Numbered from the stretch's first letter, positions 23,947 through 33,396 are shown. The stretch is 64,000 bases of DNA from Acidithiobacillus sp. HP-2 (GCF_015100155.1 NZ_JACKZA010000008.1:1-64000); one strand, 5' to 3'. Notes: a model not told the origin generated them from the letters alone. Numbers and translations are program-made.

Positions 23947-26352
23947 TCAATAGATTTCTCGCTTTTCCAGTTCCAGAACATGCAGGGTGGTTTTCAGTAC
24001 GGAATCCGGGTTGAGGCTCATGGATTCAATGCCAATATCGACCAGAAACTCAGCCATTTCCGGATAGTCTGAAGGCGCCTGACCACAAATTCCAGAGTGG
24101 ATACCATGCCGTTTACAGCCATCCACAGCGAGGCGAATCATAGTTTTCACCCCTTCGTCGCGCTCGTCGTAGTCAAAGGCGACAATTTCCGAATCCCGAT
24201 CAACCCCGAGAGTGAGTTGGGTGAGATCATTACTGCCAATGGAGAATCCGTCAAAGCGCTGGGCAAACGCATCAATTAAAAGCACATTGTTGGGGACTTC
24301 GCACATGGCATAAATTTTCAGGCCATTTTCGCCGCGCTTCAGGCCAAATTCTGCCATTTGCGCAAGAACGTCGTCGGCTTCCTGCACGCGGCGTACAAAA
24401 GGCAGCATCAAAATGACATTATCCAGGCCCATGGTTTCTCGCACTCTTTTCATGGCCAGGCATTCCAGATGAAAACCTTCTTTGTACGCTGGATGTGCAT
24501 AGCGGGAAGCACCGCGAAAGCCCAGCATGGGGTTGTCTTCTTCGGGTTCGAAGCCGCGACCTCCAAGCAATGAGGCATACTCGTTGCTTTTGAAATCAGA
24601 CATACGGACCACTACCGGTTTGGGATAAAAAGCGGCAGCCAGGGTGCCGACGCCCTCTGATAGCCGTTCCACAAAAAAATCCTGGGGCTGCGTGTAGCCT
24701 TGGGTGAGCTTCGCCAGGGCCAGACGCTCCTGCGGGTCTTTGACCTTTTCCGGGTAGAGCAAAGCCATGGGGTGCGCCTTGATGGTATTGCTGATGATGA
24801 ATTCCATCCGCGCCAGACCAATACCATCGCTGGGGAGATTAGCCGTCTGGAAAGCAATTTCCGGGTTGCCCAGATTGATCATGATTTTGGTTTTGGGTCG
24901 GGGAAGTGCGGCCAGATCGGTATGCTGAACGGTAAATGGCAATTGACCCCCATAAATATTTCCCATATCGCCTTCCGCACAGGAAACTGTGACCGGCTCA
25001 CCGTCGTGCAGTATTTCGGTGGCTGTTTCTGCGCCGACTACCGCCGGTATCCCCAGTTCACGGGCAATGATGGCAGCGTGGCAGGTTCGTCCGCCGCGAT
25101 TGGTGATCACCGCCGCTGCATTTTTCATGACCGGCTCCCAATCGGGCGTGGTGGTGTCTGCTACCAGTATTTCACCGGGGCGAAACTCGGCGAGATGTTC
25201 AAGACTACGAATAATCCGGACGGGTCCGGTAGCAATTTTACTGCCTACGGCCCGACCGCTGCCAAGACGTTTTCCGTGTTCACCCAGAATATACTCCTCC
25301 AGAATTTGTCCCTTCTTTTGCGAGGCAACGGTTTCCGGTCGGGCCTGCACCATGTAAATAGCCCCATCCAGTCCGTCTTTTGCCCACTCCATGTCCATGG
25401 GTCGGCTTTCGCCCATTTTCTGGCTGTAGTGATTTTCAATTTTGATGGCGTAATCGGCGAGAATGAATATATCCTCATCCTTCAAACAAAAGCGTTCCTG
25501 TTCATCGAGATGTGTCGGTACATTGCGGGTCCCATGGCGGGTGTCTCCCTCGGTATAAATCATCTTGATTTTTTTGCTGCCGAGAACCCTGCGCAAAACT
25601 GCCTTTTTTCCCTTCTGGAAGGCGGGTTTGAAGACATAATATTCATCGGGATTGACGGTTCCCTGGACAACATTTTCACCCAGACCCCAGGATGCCGTAA
25701 TAAAGACGGCATCTCTAAAACCAGTTTCAGTGTCCAGTGAAAACATGACGCCGCTGGTGGCGAGATCGGAGCGCACCATTTTCATGATGACAATCGATAG
25801 GGCCACCTTGAAATGATCAAAGCCCTGATCAACGCGATAATGAATGGCCCGGTCGGTAAACAGGCTGGCAAAGCAGCGACGACAGGCATCCAGCAAAGCG
25901 GCCTCACCGGAAATGTTCAGATAAGTATCCTGCTGACCAGCGAAACTGGCCGTTGGCAGGTCTTCTGCGGTGGCAGAAGAACGCACGGCCAAAGACAGCG
26001 TATCTCCGTATTCCTGACGTAATTGGGCGTAAGCGGCCAAAATTTCGGTTTGCAAATCTTCGGGAAGGGGCGCGCTGTAGACAATTTCCCGAGCCTTGGC
26101 ACCCCGTTTGGCCAGATCGCGAACATTATCGGGGTCGAGGCCGTCCAGTGCCTCATGCAGCTTTGACCAGGCACCGGCCTGATCCAGCAGATAGTGATAG
26201 GCGTCGCCGGTAATGGCAAAGCCGTTGGGTACTTTCACTCCCTGCGGCGTGAGTTGGTGATACATCTCTCCCAGAGAAGCGTTTTTACCACCGACCAAGG
26301 GCACATCTTCTATGCGAATTTCATTAAAAAAACGTATGTATTTCGCAGTCAT
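23947..26352 (-). CDS. ppsA: Phosphoenolpyruvate synthase
   Basis: An 801-residue PEP synthase that converts pyruvate, ATP and water to PEP, AMP and phosphate, feeding gluconeogenesis in an autotroph. The N-terminal ATP-grasp domain begins RFFNEIRIEDVPLVGGKNASLGEM (key part VGGKNASLGEM) and has LAVRSSATAEDLPTASFAGQ. The swivelling domain carries the phospho-histidine in GGRTCHAAIIARELGIPAVV. The C-terminal PEP-binding barrel has GFRGASRY, FSIGSNDLTQLTLGVDRD and the catalytic cysteine in HSGICGQAPSD. Full family length with no break. GGAGAAAA before the ATG acts as ribosome site. Confidence 0.96.
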   Translation of the reverse strand: MTAKYIRFFNEIRIEDVPLVGGKNASLGEMYHQLTPQGVKVPNGFAITGDAYHYLLDQAGAWSKLHEALDGLDPDNVRDLAKRGAKAREIVYSAPLPEDLQTEILAAYAQLRQEYGDTLSLAVRSSATAEDLPTASFAGQQDTYLNISGEAALLDACRRCFASLFTDRAIHYRVDQGFDHFKVALSIVIMKMVRSDLATSGVMFSLDTETGFRDAVFITASWGLGENVVQGTVNPDEYYVFKPAFQKGKKAVLRRVLGSKKIKMIYTEGDTRHGTRNVPTHLDEQERFCLKDEDIFILADYAIKIENHYSQKMGESRPMDMEWAKDGLDGAIYMVQARPETVASQKKGQILEEYILGEHGKRLGSGRAVGSKIATGPVRIIRSLEHLAEFRPGEILVADTTTPDWEPVMKNAAAVITNRGGRTCHAAIIARELGIPAVVGAETATEILHDGEPVTVSCAEGDMGNIYGGQLPFTVQHTDLAALPRPKTKIMINLGNPEIAFQTANLPSDGIGLARMEFIISNTIKAHPMALLYPEKVKDPQERLALAKLTQGYTQPQDFFVERLSEGVGTLAAAFYPKPVVVRMSDFKSNEYASLLGGRGFEPEEDNPMLGFRGASRYAHPAYKEGFHLECLAMKRVRETMGLDNVILMLPFVRRVQEADDVLAQMAEFGLKRGENGLKIYAMCEVPNNVLLIDAFAQRFDGFSIGSNDLTQLTLGVDRDSEIVAFDYDERDEGVKTMIRLAVDGCKRHGIHSGICGQAPSDYPEMAEFLVDIGIESMSLNPDSVLKTTLHVLELEKREIY

Positions 26353-26888
26353 AAGATTTTCTCCAGATAAATCAGAGTAAACACTCTGAATAAAAGATAG
26401 TCAAAGTACACAGTACGGACAGGCTGATCGCTGCCATTAGAGTTAACTGCTGTATGGTAACAGATAACAGAGCAGCATTATTTCCCGAGCTTTTCAGGGA
26501 TGCAGAATGATCTTCCAAGATATGCCTGAAAGAAGATGCCTGGTGGCATCAAAACCACGAAAAACCCTTGCGCGGCAAAGCGGGAAAGACGATCCATGAT
26601 GACTTCCGAACCGGGAATGTGGCACCGATTACCCATCTCGGCTTCATGAAAGTCCACTTGCGGCCCCACTGGGGGAGCATAACCATAGGTATGATATGCA
26701 TTTCCTGAAGATCCTAAAAATAGTAAAAAACTATTCACCATTTAGCATCGTTTAAAAGAGCTTTTTTTGATCATACCGATTCCCATCGCTAAAAAACGGT
26801 CAAAATTTAGATGGCAAGATCTATTTCTTCTGCAAACTAGAGTCAGACTTTTCGCTTGAAGTAATGGAGAATAATATATTGATTATTA
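26353..26888. other. Intergenic upstream of ppsA, with a doubtful 87-codon frame
   Basis: A minus-strand frame at 26478-26741 (87 residues, with SSGNAYHTYGYAPPVGPQVD) has no ribosome site and no recognised family. It may be a decayed gene. The rest holds the ppsA promoter region and AT-rich DNA downstream of the LysR gene. No terminator stands out. Confidence 0.35.
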
Positions 26889-27809
26889 TCATAGCATTTT
26901 ATTATCGAACCAGAGCAAAGATTGCCGGAGTACATCCAGGAATACCCGGGTACTGTGACTGCTTTCCTTGCGATACAAAACAGAGAGGTGGTGTGGAATT
27001 CGGGGCACCGTTTTCAAAGTCACCAGACCTGGCCGCAGATCACCACCATCACTGAGCGCAGAAACAAAACTGACCCCTAATCCGCAACGCACGGCAGCCC
27101 GGATAGCCGCAAGACCGCTGAGCTCATAACGAATTTCCGGGTGAACACCTGCCGCTTTCAAGGCCTGTAAAGCCTGTTCACGAATGCCTGAACCTTCTTC
27201 CCGCCACACCAACACCTCTGTTTCTAATGACAGCAGAGGCACGAGTTTTGGGGCTAACTGAAGCCAGCGTGGCGTTTCGGGAGCCAGCAGGATAATAGTG
27301 CTGTCCACCAGAATTTCTTCTTTCCATCCGGAACCTCTGGATAATGCCGGGCTGTCTTCCACGAACACCAGATCAGCCTGATCGCGCATTTCCCGGGCCG
27401 CCCGGCTATTGGTCGCCACCAGACGCAGGAATACACCCGGATAATGCTGCCGGAATCGCGCGATCACCTGCGGGAGGAGCGTTTCAGCGTTGCTATGACT
27501 GGCAAGAATCGACAAAGAACCCCGCAGCAGGTCTTTTCTGTCCCGGCAAAGGACGCGAGCACTTTCCAGCGCGCTTTCAATTTGCTCGGAGATACGCAAT
27601 AAAGCCATGCCAGTGCTGGTCGGCGTAATGCCCTGCGGATTGCGTTGATAGAGCGGCTCGCCAACAACGTCCTGTAATTGCCGGAGTCGCTGGGAAACGG
27701 CAGGCTGGGTCATGAAGAGCGCTTGCGCTGCCGCATGCAGATTCTTGTGGCGCGCAGCCTGCGCCCAGACCAGTAATAACGCGGGATCCAATCGTTCATG
27801 CAACATCAC
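26889..27809 (-). CDS. LysR-family regulator (paralogue 1)
   Basis: A 306-residue LysR regulator. The N-terminal winged helix is RHKNLHAAAQALFMTQPAVS followed by QRLRQLQDVVGEPLYQRNPQ. The linker helix follows, then the two-lobed effector domain with LVWREEGSGIREQALQALKA and LSGLAAIRAAVRCGLGVSFV. These two segments recur almost unchanged in the LysR gene at 28556, so the two are paralogues. The effector domain is of the CysB/CbbR-like kind, but no ligand can be named. It lies downstream of the PagL-like gene on the same strand, separated by 26 bases. Confidence 0.9.
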   Translation of the reverse strand: MMLHERLDPALLLVWAQAARHKNLHAAAQALFMTQPAVSQRLRQLQDVVGEPLYQRNPQGITPTSTGMALLRISEQIESALESARVLCRDRKDLLRGSLSILASHSNAETLLPQVIARFRQHYPGVFLRLVATNSRAAREMRDQADLVFVEDSPALSRGSGWKEEILVDSTIILLAPETPRWLQLAPKLVPLLSLETEVLVWREEGSGIREQALQALKAAGVHPEIRYELSGLAAIRAAVRCGLGVSFVSALSDGGDLRPGLVTLKTVPRIPHHLSVLYRKESSHSTRVFLDVLRQSLLWFDNKML

Positions 27810-27835
27810 CCGTTCCTCCTACGCACCAGGAGCAA

Positions 27836-28414
27836 TCAACCCCCCTGCTGGTGTTCTCCCCAAGAAATCGGCATGGAGTAATTCAGGAGGATTTCATCCT
27901 CACCCGGGTCCTGTTTTTTGATAAAGGCGTTGGAAATATGCGCAATTTTCAGGCCGAAACGGGATTGATTGGCAAACTGATAGTCCAGGCTGAGTTCCAG
28001 GCGAAACTGGAAGGTCCCATACAGCTGCTTCCCACGGCCCTGATGGTATCCCCCCATCGCCAGTACCGGGGTCAGTACCCAGTGATGCCAGGCAATATCC
28101 GTGTAAAACCCGGTATAACCCATGAAACCGCCATCGGTGTTGGCAACTATCCCGTAAACAGATCCTATCCCAAATAACTTGGCGCCGGATTGGTATTCCA
28201 GATCCATTTCCGGAAGCGTCGCGTTATTTTTGCCGACACCGGGACTGACCCCTGCCGCATTAAACGCACCGAGCCCCATATTGAAGTACGCAGGACCACC
28301 CTGAATGACCCGTATTCCCGCATTCTCAGCCTGGGCCTGAGCAGGCAGTGCGATGAACCCGCCCAGCACCATACCCGTTACCATTCCTTTACAAACACCT
28401 TGCCAATCTTTCAT
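27836..28414 (-). CDS. PagL-like lipid A 3-O-deacylase (acyloxyacyl hydrolase)
   Basis: A 192-residue outer-membrane beta-barrel protein. The signal peptide ends at ALPAQAQA. The C-terminal motif KIAHISNAFIKKQDPGEDEI contains the His-Ser-Asn of the PagL active site (H-x-S-N) and is followed by an alternating strand LLNYSMPISW. PagL removes one acyl chain from lipid A and so remodels the outer leaflet, a plausible trait under acid stress. The family length (about 170-190) fits. It lies between two paralogous LysR genes on the same strand, and one or both may control it. The alternative is a related small barrel without enzyme activity. Confidence 0.75.
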   Translation of the reverse strand: MKDWQGVCKGMVTGMVLGGFIALPAQAQAENAGIRVIQGGPAYFNMGLGAFNAAGVSPGVGKNNATLPEMDLEYQSGAKLFGIGSVYGIVANTDGGFMGYTGFYTDIAWHHWVLTPVLAMGGYHQGRGKQLYGTFQFRLELSLDYQFANQSRFGLKIAHISNAFIKKQDPGEDEILLNYSMPISWGEHQQGG

Positions 28415-28555
28415 GAATACTCCTTCGTAATCTTAGTTGCCACCGACATCGCGCCCTGACAAATGAAACCCTCTCCACAGCCCCGTGCATGAACGCACTT
28501 GTTGCTTGAAGAAACGAGTCCTACAACAGGAGCGGCCGTCGGAATCCGGGTGCTT

Positions 28556-29446
28556 TCAATGCTCAAATACCGATAACCGGATAACTTCCAGAAAGGACGC
28601 CACCAAATGCCCGTAATGCGTGCGATGCAACACACTTAATGTATGGGGAATACTGGGAACCACCGGAATGAGGCGCACACCGACCAGCTGCTCTGGCGAC
28701 AGTAATGTCGAGGAGAAACCGATACCAATCCCGTTTCTGACAGCGCTGCGCACCGCCGCCAATCCGCTGAATTCATAATGGATATACGGATAGATTCCCG
28801 CTTGTCGAAAGGCGTGGATCACATCCTCCCGGATTCCGGAACCCTCCTCACGCCAGATCAACTTTTCCGATGCCAGATCTTCAAGGGGGATGGCGGTCAA
28901 CGCCGCCAGCGGATGGGAGACCGGAACCAGTGCCGAAATCTCGGTTTCTATCAAGGTCGTCCGTGTCCACTCAACCGGCTCCCGCACCAGGTCTTCTGCG
29001 CTTTCAATCAACAGCAGATCCACCTCATCGCGGTGGAGCCAGGCCTGTTGACTGTTCATGGTCGCGGTTCGCACATTGACTGCGGGATACTTCCGGCAGT
29101 ATTCGCCCACCAAGAGGGGTAACAGATACTCGGCATTCGTGTGACTGGCAGATAAGCGTAAGGTCCCGCGCAACAAATCTTTGGTTTTGTCACGTACGGC
29201 CTGGGCTTCCTGCAGGACCGCTTCCATATTCTCCCCTGTCCTCTGGAGAATCCGGCCTATCTCGGTGGGTTCAATACCCCGGGCCGTCCGGTGGTACAGG
29301 GGTTCTCCCAACCAGTCTTGCAGCCGTTTGAGCTGGTGGGAGATGGCTGGCTGACTCAAAAACAGGCTCTTGCCTGCGGCCTGCAGATTTCTCAGCTGCG
29401 CTACACGCGCCCAAACCAGCAACAACGATGGATCTATTTTTTGCAT
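28556..29446 (-). CDS. LysR-family regulator (paralogue 2)
   Basis: A 296-residue LysR regulator. The DNA-binding part is LRNLQAAGKSLFLSQPAISH followed by QLKRLQDWLGEPLYHRTARG. The effector domain carries LIWREEGSGIREDVIHAFRQ and FSGLAAVRSAVRNGIGIGFS, closely matching the LysR at 26889. It sits 27 bases downstream of moaA on the same strand and upstream of the PagL-like gene, so it may be co-transcribed with the molybdoenzyme cluster. Its ligand is unknown. The duplication around a lipid A enzyme is a notable arrangement. Confidence 0.9.
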   Translation of the reverse strand: MQKIDPSLLLVWARVAQLRNLQAAGKSLFLSQPAISHQLKRLQDWLGEPLYHRTARGIEPTEIGRILQRTGENMEAVLQEAQAVRDKTKDLLRGTLRLSASHTNAEYLLPLLVGEYCRKYPAVNVRTATMNSQQAWLHRDEVDLLLIESAEDLVREPVEWTRTTLIETEISALVPVSHPLAALTAIPLEDLASEKLIWREEGSGIREDVIHAFRQAGIYPYIHYEFSGLAAVRSAVRNGIGIGFSSTLLSPEQLVGVRLIPVVPSIPHTLSVLHRTHYGHLVASFLEVIRLSVFEH

Positions 29447-29473
29447 AAAACGGTATAACCACGCACTGGGACG

Positions 29474-30481
29474 TTATCCACCCACCCGCATCATAAAAAC
29501 CGGTGCGGAGCGATCGGGCACGTCCTCAAAATAATGGCGTTCCGGCTTGTCATGCCAGACACCCTGCTGAATCTTCTGCGCAATGTGCCGGTCCGCAAGG
29601 CCTCCCCGTAATACCTCACGCAGTTCGAGCCCGGCTTCCTGCCCAAGACAATAGAGTAATCGTCCCGCAGCGTTCACGCGCACCCGATTACAGGCCGCGC
29701 AAAAATTGTGACTCCAGGGCGTAATGAATCCTACCCGCGATGCAAAGCCCGGTACGCGATAGAGACTCGCCGGACCGTCCGTGGGGGAATCCTGCACGGG
29801 CAGTAGCGGACCAAATACGGTTTCTATCAGCGCCTTCGCCTTTTGGGCGGAATAAAAATCACGCTGATAAAGCGTGCTGCCAGCAGAACCCAGGGGCATC
29901 AACTCAATGAAACGGATGTCCAGGTCCCCGACCAGGGCAAACTCTGCAAGACGCAGCAAATCTTCGCGGGTGCTGGACTGATGCAGGACGACATTGAGCG
30001 CAATTTGCGGCACGCCTATTTGCCTGGCCACCTCGATCCCTTCCAACACGGCATCCAAATCTCCCCCCCGGGTAATGGCCGAGAAGCGTTCCTTGTTGAG
30101 GGAGTCCAGGCTGATATTCACTTTACTGAGTCCTGCACGCAGCAAGGTGGCACCCTTCCGGGCAAAGAGAACACCATTGGTGCTGACGCTTCTTTTCGCC
30201 ACACCCGCCGCTTTGGCTTCGGCAATGAGCTCCGGCAACGCCGGAAACAACAAGGGTTCTCCCCCGGTAAATCGGATATGGGAAACACCCAGCCCGGCAA
30301 AAATACGGATGAGCCGTTTATATTCGTTTGCCGTCAGCTGTTCCGGTTTCGGAAACCAGGGTGCCCCGCTTTCCGGCGTACAATACTGGCATCGGAAATT
30401 ACAGTGGTCGGTCACCGAAATACGCACATAGCGAATGCTTCGTTGCCAGGAATCCTCCAGTGTCTGGGGCTTATCCTGCAT
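29474..30481 (-). CDS. moaA: GTP 3',8-cyclase, molybdenum cofactor biosynthesis
   Basis: A 335-residue radical SAM enzyme that performs the first step of molybdopterin synthesis. The N-terminal cluster motif is CNFRCQYC (SAM-binding iron-sulfur cluster), followed by IRFTGGEPLLFP. The C-terminal cluster motif is FCAACNRVRVNAAGRLLYCLG. The usual C-terminal GG pair is present at the very end (MMRVGG). Length fits the family. It is the last gene related to the molybdoenzyme in a same-strand series that starts with soeA, so it probably supplies cofactor for SoeA. Other cofactor genes are not in the window. Confidence 0.95.
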   Translation of the reverse strand: MQDKPQTLEDSWQRSIRYVRISVTDHCNFRCQYCTPESGAPWFPKPEQLTANEYKRLIRIFAGLGVSHIRFTGGEPLLFPALPELIAEAKAAGVAKRSVSTNGVLFARKGATLLRAGLSKVNISLDSLNKERFSAITRGGDLDAVLEGIEVARQIGVPQIALNVVLHQSSTREDLLRLAEFALVGDLDIRFIELMPLGSAGSTLYQRDFYSAQKAKALIETVFGPLLPVQDSPTDGPASLYRVPGFASRVGFITPWSHNFCAACNRVRVNAAGRLLYCLGQEAGLELREVLRGGLADRHIAQKIQQGVWHDKPERHYFEDVPDRSAPVFMMRVGG

Positions 30482-30644
30482 GGGTCAGCCCCTCCCGATA
30501 TCCCGCATCTGCAGACACTTTTTCAGGAATGGACTGCACCTGGATGTTCATACCAGCAGCCGGTCTTGTCGTGATCCACGCTCCTGTGCACAGATAACTG
30601 GCAGGTTCTTTTAATCCTTTCACTATGTGCCTTCTACCGTCGTT

Positions 30645-30989
30645 TTACGCACGTGGATGCATTTGCGCATCGACTTCCGCCGCCACCTGGGCAATGCTCC
30701 GGGCCAGGCACGCTTCGGATTCCGTCAATTCCCACTCGCGTTCACTCTCCACAGACACAGGGTGCTCTGCGCAGGAGCCTGATAAACTTTGTGGGGTCTG
30801 GCTTTGATATAAAAAGGTCGCATAATCCAGCACCTGATCGTTATCGATAACTTTTACCGCCGCATCCAGGGTGACGGAATCGCATCCGCACAGCTGCTCT
30901 GACACGGCCAGGAAAGCCGCATCCAAGGCACTGTGTAAACGCAACGCCAAGGCCCGTTGTATGGCTTGCTGAGGATCAATTTTCTTCAT
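30645..30989 (-). CDS. Hypothetical protein in the soe-moaA cluster
   Basis: A 114-residue soluble protein without recognised family. It is mostly helical. It contains a CGCD pair (LCGCDSVTLDAAVKVID) and a C-terminal acidic helix SEACLARSIAQVAAEVDAQM. AGGAGA precedes the ATG. It lies between the DUF202 genes and moaA on the same strand. A role as assembly factor or small regulator of the molybdoenzyme would fit the position, but nothing in the sequence proves it. Confidence 0.65.
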   Translation of the reverse strand: MKKIDPQQAIQRALALRLHSALDAAFLAVSEQLCGCDSVTLDAAVKVIDNDQVLDYATFLYQSQTPQSLSGSCAEHPVSVESEREWELTESEACLARSIAQVAAEVDAQMHPRA

Positions 30990-31023
30990 TGTCTTCTCCT
31001 GTTCAAGATGTATCTCATTCAGA

Positions 31024-31428
31024 CTATCTCTCGACCCGCGTCAGCGCCGAAGGTTTGAAATTTTCCGAGGCCAGCAGAAACTGCCGGTAATGTTGTCGGA
31101 CCGACATGAACCGATACAGCGCATAGCCACCGGTGAACCCGGAAATCAGGATAAACAGGGCACCAATGGCGATGACCCATGAATATCCAAAGAACCGAAT
31201 CAACACCAGTCCCGAGATATTAAAATCCAGCGTCGTCCGTAAAAAGGAATAGAAAGTCCGGCGATTCGCCGCCGCTGTCCGGTCCAACGCGAGCCAATCC
31301 CTTAACACCAGCTTACTTTTCGGATAGCGATGAAAATGATGACGATGCGCATCCAGAAACCGGAAATGCCAGCGCTTTGCAGAGGCAGCACGGAGCGGCC
31401 CTTTAATCATGCGCATCCCATTTGGCAC
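31024..31428 (-). CDS. DUF202-family membrane protein (copy 3)
   Basis: A 134-residue membrane protein. After a basic N-terminal region rich in histidine (FLDAHRHHFHRYPKSKLVLR) comes the family signature LRDWLALDRTAAANRRTFYS, then helices around ISGLVLIRFFGYSWVIAIGA and LFILISGFTGGYALYRF. The signature (RDWLAxDRTxxAxxRTxxxxxRT) also occurs in the two other DUF202 genes here. Members of this family have no settled function. The start at 31428 overlaps the previous gene by 26 bases. ATGs at 31416 and 31410 in the same frame are alternatives. Confidence 0.8.
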   Translation of the reverse strand: MPNGMRMIKGPLRAASAKRWHFRFLDAHRHHFHRYPKSKLVLRDWLALDRTAAANRRTFYSFLRTTLDFNISGLVLIRFFGYSWVIAIGALFILISGFTGGYALYRFMSVRQHYRQFLLASENFKPSALTRVER

Positions 31429-31717
31429 AGCGCTCTATGCGATCCAAATCCCGACGATGCTGGCGGATGCGCATGAACTGCAGCACCCCCGTCACCAACA
31501 GAATAAACGCCACCATAAACCCCAAATAAAGCAGCGTGTCCCAAACGTGCCCTCTGAAAACCGCCAGAAAGACAATCGTCGCAATCACCAGCGTCGTGAA
31601 AGTCTTTATGTAGTCCATGAAGGTGCGTGTCCCGGCAAAAAGCGTTCGATCCATCGCTAACCAGTCCCGAAGAATCATTTCTTTTCGGGAATAATCATCA
31701 TAGGGGAGTCGCCGCAA
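31403..31717 (-). CDS. DUF202-family membrane protein (copy 2)
   Basis: A 104-residue membrane protein with the DUF202 signature LRDWLAMDRTLFAGTRTFMD. Helices FTTLVIATIVFLAVFRG and LLYLGFMVAFILLVTGVLQF follow, with a basic end. The start is a TTG at 31717, ten bases after the NAD(P)-binding gene, with a G-rich ribosome site. An internal ATG just before the signature is an alternative. It overlaps the next DUF202 gene. The first copy lies upstream of soeA, so the soe genes are bracketed by members of this family. Confidence 0.8.
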   Translation of the reverse strand: MRRLPYDDYSRKEMILRDWLAMDRTLFAGTRTFMDYIKTFTTLVIATIVFLAVFRGHVWDTLLYLGFMVAFILLVTGVLQFMRIRQHRRDLDRIERCAKWDAHD

Positions 31718-31726
31718 AATGCCCCC

Positions 31727-32428
31727 TTACGCGTAGATCTTGCCGGGATAGATGGTGACCCGCGCCTTGTCCGTCCAGGCCTCCTGAATCTTGCCGATAC
31801 TCTCGGGATCGTCCAGCGTTTCGATGATAATTCGTGCCCAGTGATCCAGATCGGCACTGCGCAGCTTGGGCAGCCGAAGAACGGTCGATGCGAGCCTGGA
31901 ACCCCATCCAAACTTGGGGCCATTGAGATAGGTGAAGTGGCCCTGGGCGGCACTGTCCTCGCTCGCTTCGCGGACAATGATTTCCCCCAGGCCTTTGCTG
32001 CGCAGACGCGCATTGGAGGACAAGGGACTGGCTCCATAACAACTGACGTGAACGATCCGGCACCCGCCGATTTTCACCGCACTGTGGATCATGCGCCGGG
32101 GAATTTCGATATGCACTTCCTCAAAGTCCCCCCGCCTGGCGGGCGGCAGATCGATGCGGCTACGTCGCTCCTCACGATGAATACTCACCAGATTGATGAC
32201 CGCATCCGCCTGCGACAGCAGGGTGTCCAGCGTACTGGTATCATATTCCCTGATCTGATGGACATGGACGTTGTTGAGGGCCGCGAATGCGGGTTTCAGT
32301 GCCCCGGCTTTCCGCGTGCTCACCAGTACCCGACGTTCTTTTTGTGCCAGCTGCTGGACCAGCTTCTGCCCGAGAAAACCGCTCCCGCCCATGACCAGCA
32401 CATCATAGGGTCTCACTTCCTGTGTCAT
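31727..32428 (-). CDS. NAD(P)-binding Rossmann-fold protein (atypical SDR, NDUFA9-like)
   Basis: A protein of 233 residues with an N-terminal nucleotide-binding loop VLVMGGSGFLGQKLVQQLAQ. The following segments are like those of atypical short-chain dehydrogenases of the complex I NDUFA9 group: QADAVINLVSIHREERR and HVSCYGASPLSSN, where the tyrosine is present but the catalytic Y-x3-K is not clear. FTYLNGPKFGWGSRLAS follows. The ATG at 32428 has AAGGAG at good spacing. An upstream ATG at 32449 overlaps soeC. Its place after soeC suggests a link to the quinone-coupled enzyme, perhaps as assembly or stability factor. That is inference. Confidence 0.75.
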   Translation of the reverse strand: MTQEVRPYDVLVMGGSGFLGQKLVQQLAQKERRVLVSTRKAGALKPAFAALNNVHVHQIREYDTSTLDTLLSQADAVINLVSIHREERRSRIDLPPARRGDFEEVHIEIPRRMIHSAVKIGGCRIVHVSCYGASPLSSNARLRSKGLGEIIVREASEDSAAQGHFTYLNGPKFGWGSRLASTVLRLPKLRSADLDHWARIIIETLDDPESIGKIQEAWTDKARVTIYPGKIYA

Positions 32429-32442
32429 CTGCGTAAGCTCCT

Positions 32443-33384
32443 TCAACATTGCTGCCGACCGTGATAGAGGTTCACGACATGCTGCGCCTCAATAAAGAAC
32501 AGCCAGCGCTCGACACCAAATCCGGTCAACACCAATAAAGCCGCCAGGACCGCGAGGGCAGCCACCTGCCCCCAGAGCGCGATGGCCAGCAAAGCCAGCG
32601 GCAGGATGATGGCAATGAGATACATCAGTATCTTGATGCTTTTGGCTTTGGCAGGCGGAAGCTGATGTCCAAATTCTTCCGTCAGGAAGGTACCAAAAGT
32701 GTGTCCCTGATCCAGAATCCGCACGGAAAAACGATTGAAACCGGTGGCCGTGCGAATGGTCGGTCCGCCAGGGCGACTGATCCAGAAGTAATAAATCCCC
32801 TTGAGCACGCCCGTAGCCACGAGCAGGGCCGCTGCAATGCCGATCAGTGCGGGGTCCGGCTGGCCCGTCGTGAGCTGCTGAATCGCCGCTAACCAGGTGG
32901 CCCCTATGGCCAGTCCCATCGCGTAAAAGTTGGCGGGAACCAGTGGTGTATTCCATTGCCGCATCGTCCGGAGCACCGCATAAATCATGCCCTGACAGAA
33001 AATCGTGATCAGACCGATAATCGCCGCCAGATTCGCGAGAATCAATCCGATAGCGTCGTGGGTGCCGCCCGTGAAAAAGACCCAGACCAGGTATAAAAAA
33101 GCAAAGGGATAGTACATCACCGCGAAAACGCCCTCGCGCGCCAGCCACGAGGTTCTCCATCGAGTAAACGCTCTCCAGGCATTTTTCGGATTCGCCAGAT
33201 GCGCAGTGGATGACAGCAGCCCGATGGAAACAAAAGCCATGGAAATAATCAGTGCTATCATGGTCTGCAGTGGATTGAGTCCACCGTCAATCTGGAAATC
33301 ATTGACCAGCGCCGTCAGGGCCATGAGGCCAAAACCACCCCCTGAAAAAAGGGTCAGAAAGATTACTGCTAATGCGGGATGCAT
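32443..33384 (-). CDS. soeC: SoeC-type membrane anchor (DmsC/NrfD-like)
   Basis: A 313-residue integral membrane protein with about eight helices, of the DmsC class. It starts MHPALAVIFLTLFSGGGFGL and contains SIGLLSSTAHLANPKNAWRA with the conserved histidine region, then SWLAREGVFAVMYYPFAFLY. It would anchor SoeAB to the inner membrane and pass electrons to quinone. AAAGGAG precedes the ATG. It lies 12 bases downstream of soeB, so they form one operon. The same anchor type serves DMSO and polysulfide reductases. The sulfite role is chosen because of the large subunit and the sulfur-oxidiser context. Confidence 0.82.
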   Translation of the reverse strand: MHPALAVIFLTLFSGGGFGLMALTALVNDFQIDGGLNPLQTMIALIISMAFVSIGLLSSTAHLANPKNAWRAFTRWRTSWLAREGVFAVMYYPFAFLYLVWVFFTGGTHDAIGLILANLAAIIGLITIFCQGMIYAVLRTMRQWNTPLVPANFYAMGLAIGATWLAAIQQLTTGQPDPALIGIAAALLVATGVLKGIYYFWISRPGGPTIRTATGFNRFSVRILDQGHTFGTFLTEEFGHQLPPAKAKSIKILMYLIAIILPLALLAIALWGQVAALAVLAALLVLTGFGVERWLFFIEAQHVVNLYHGRQQC

Positions 33385-33396
33385 ACGGCTTCTCCT

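Noticed and set aside
24700-25740. A 346-codon plus-strand open frame
   Set aside because: It is antisense to ppsA, which has full family motifs. The frame shows no family pattern and no ribosome site.
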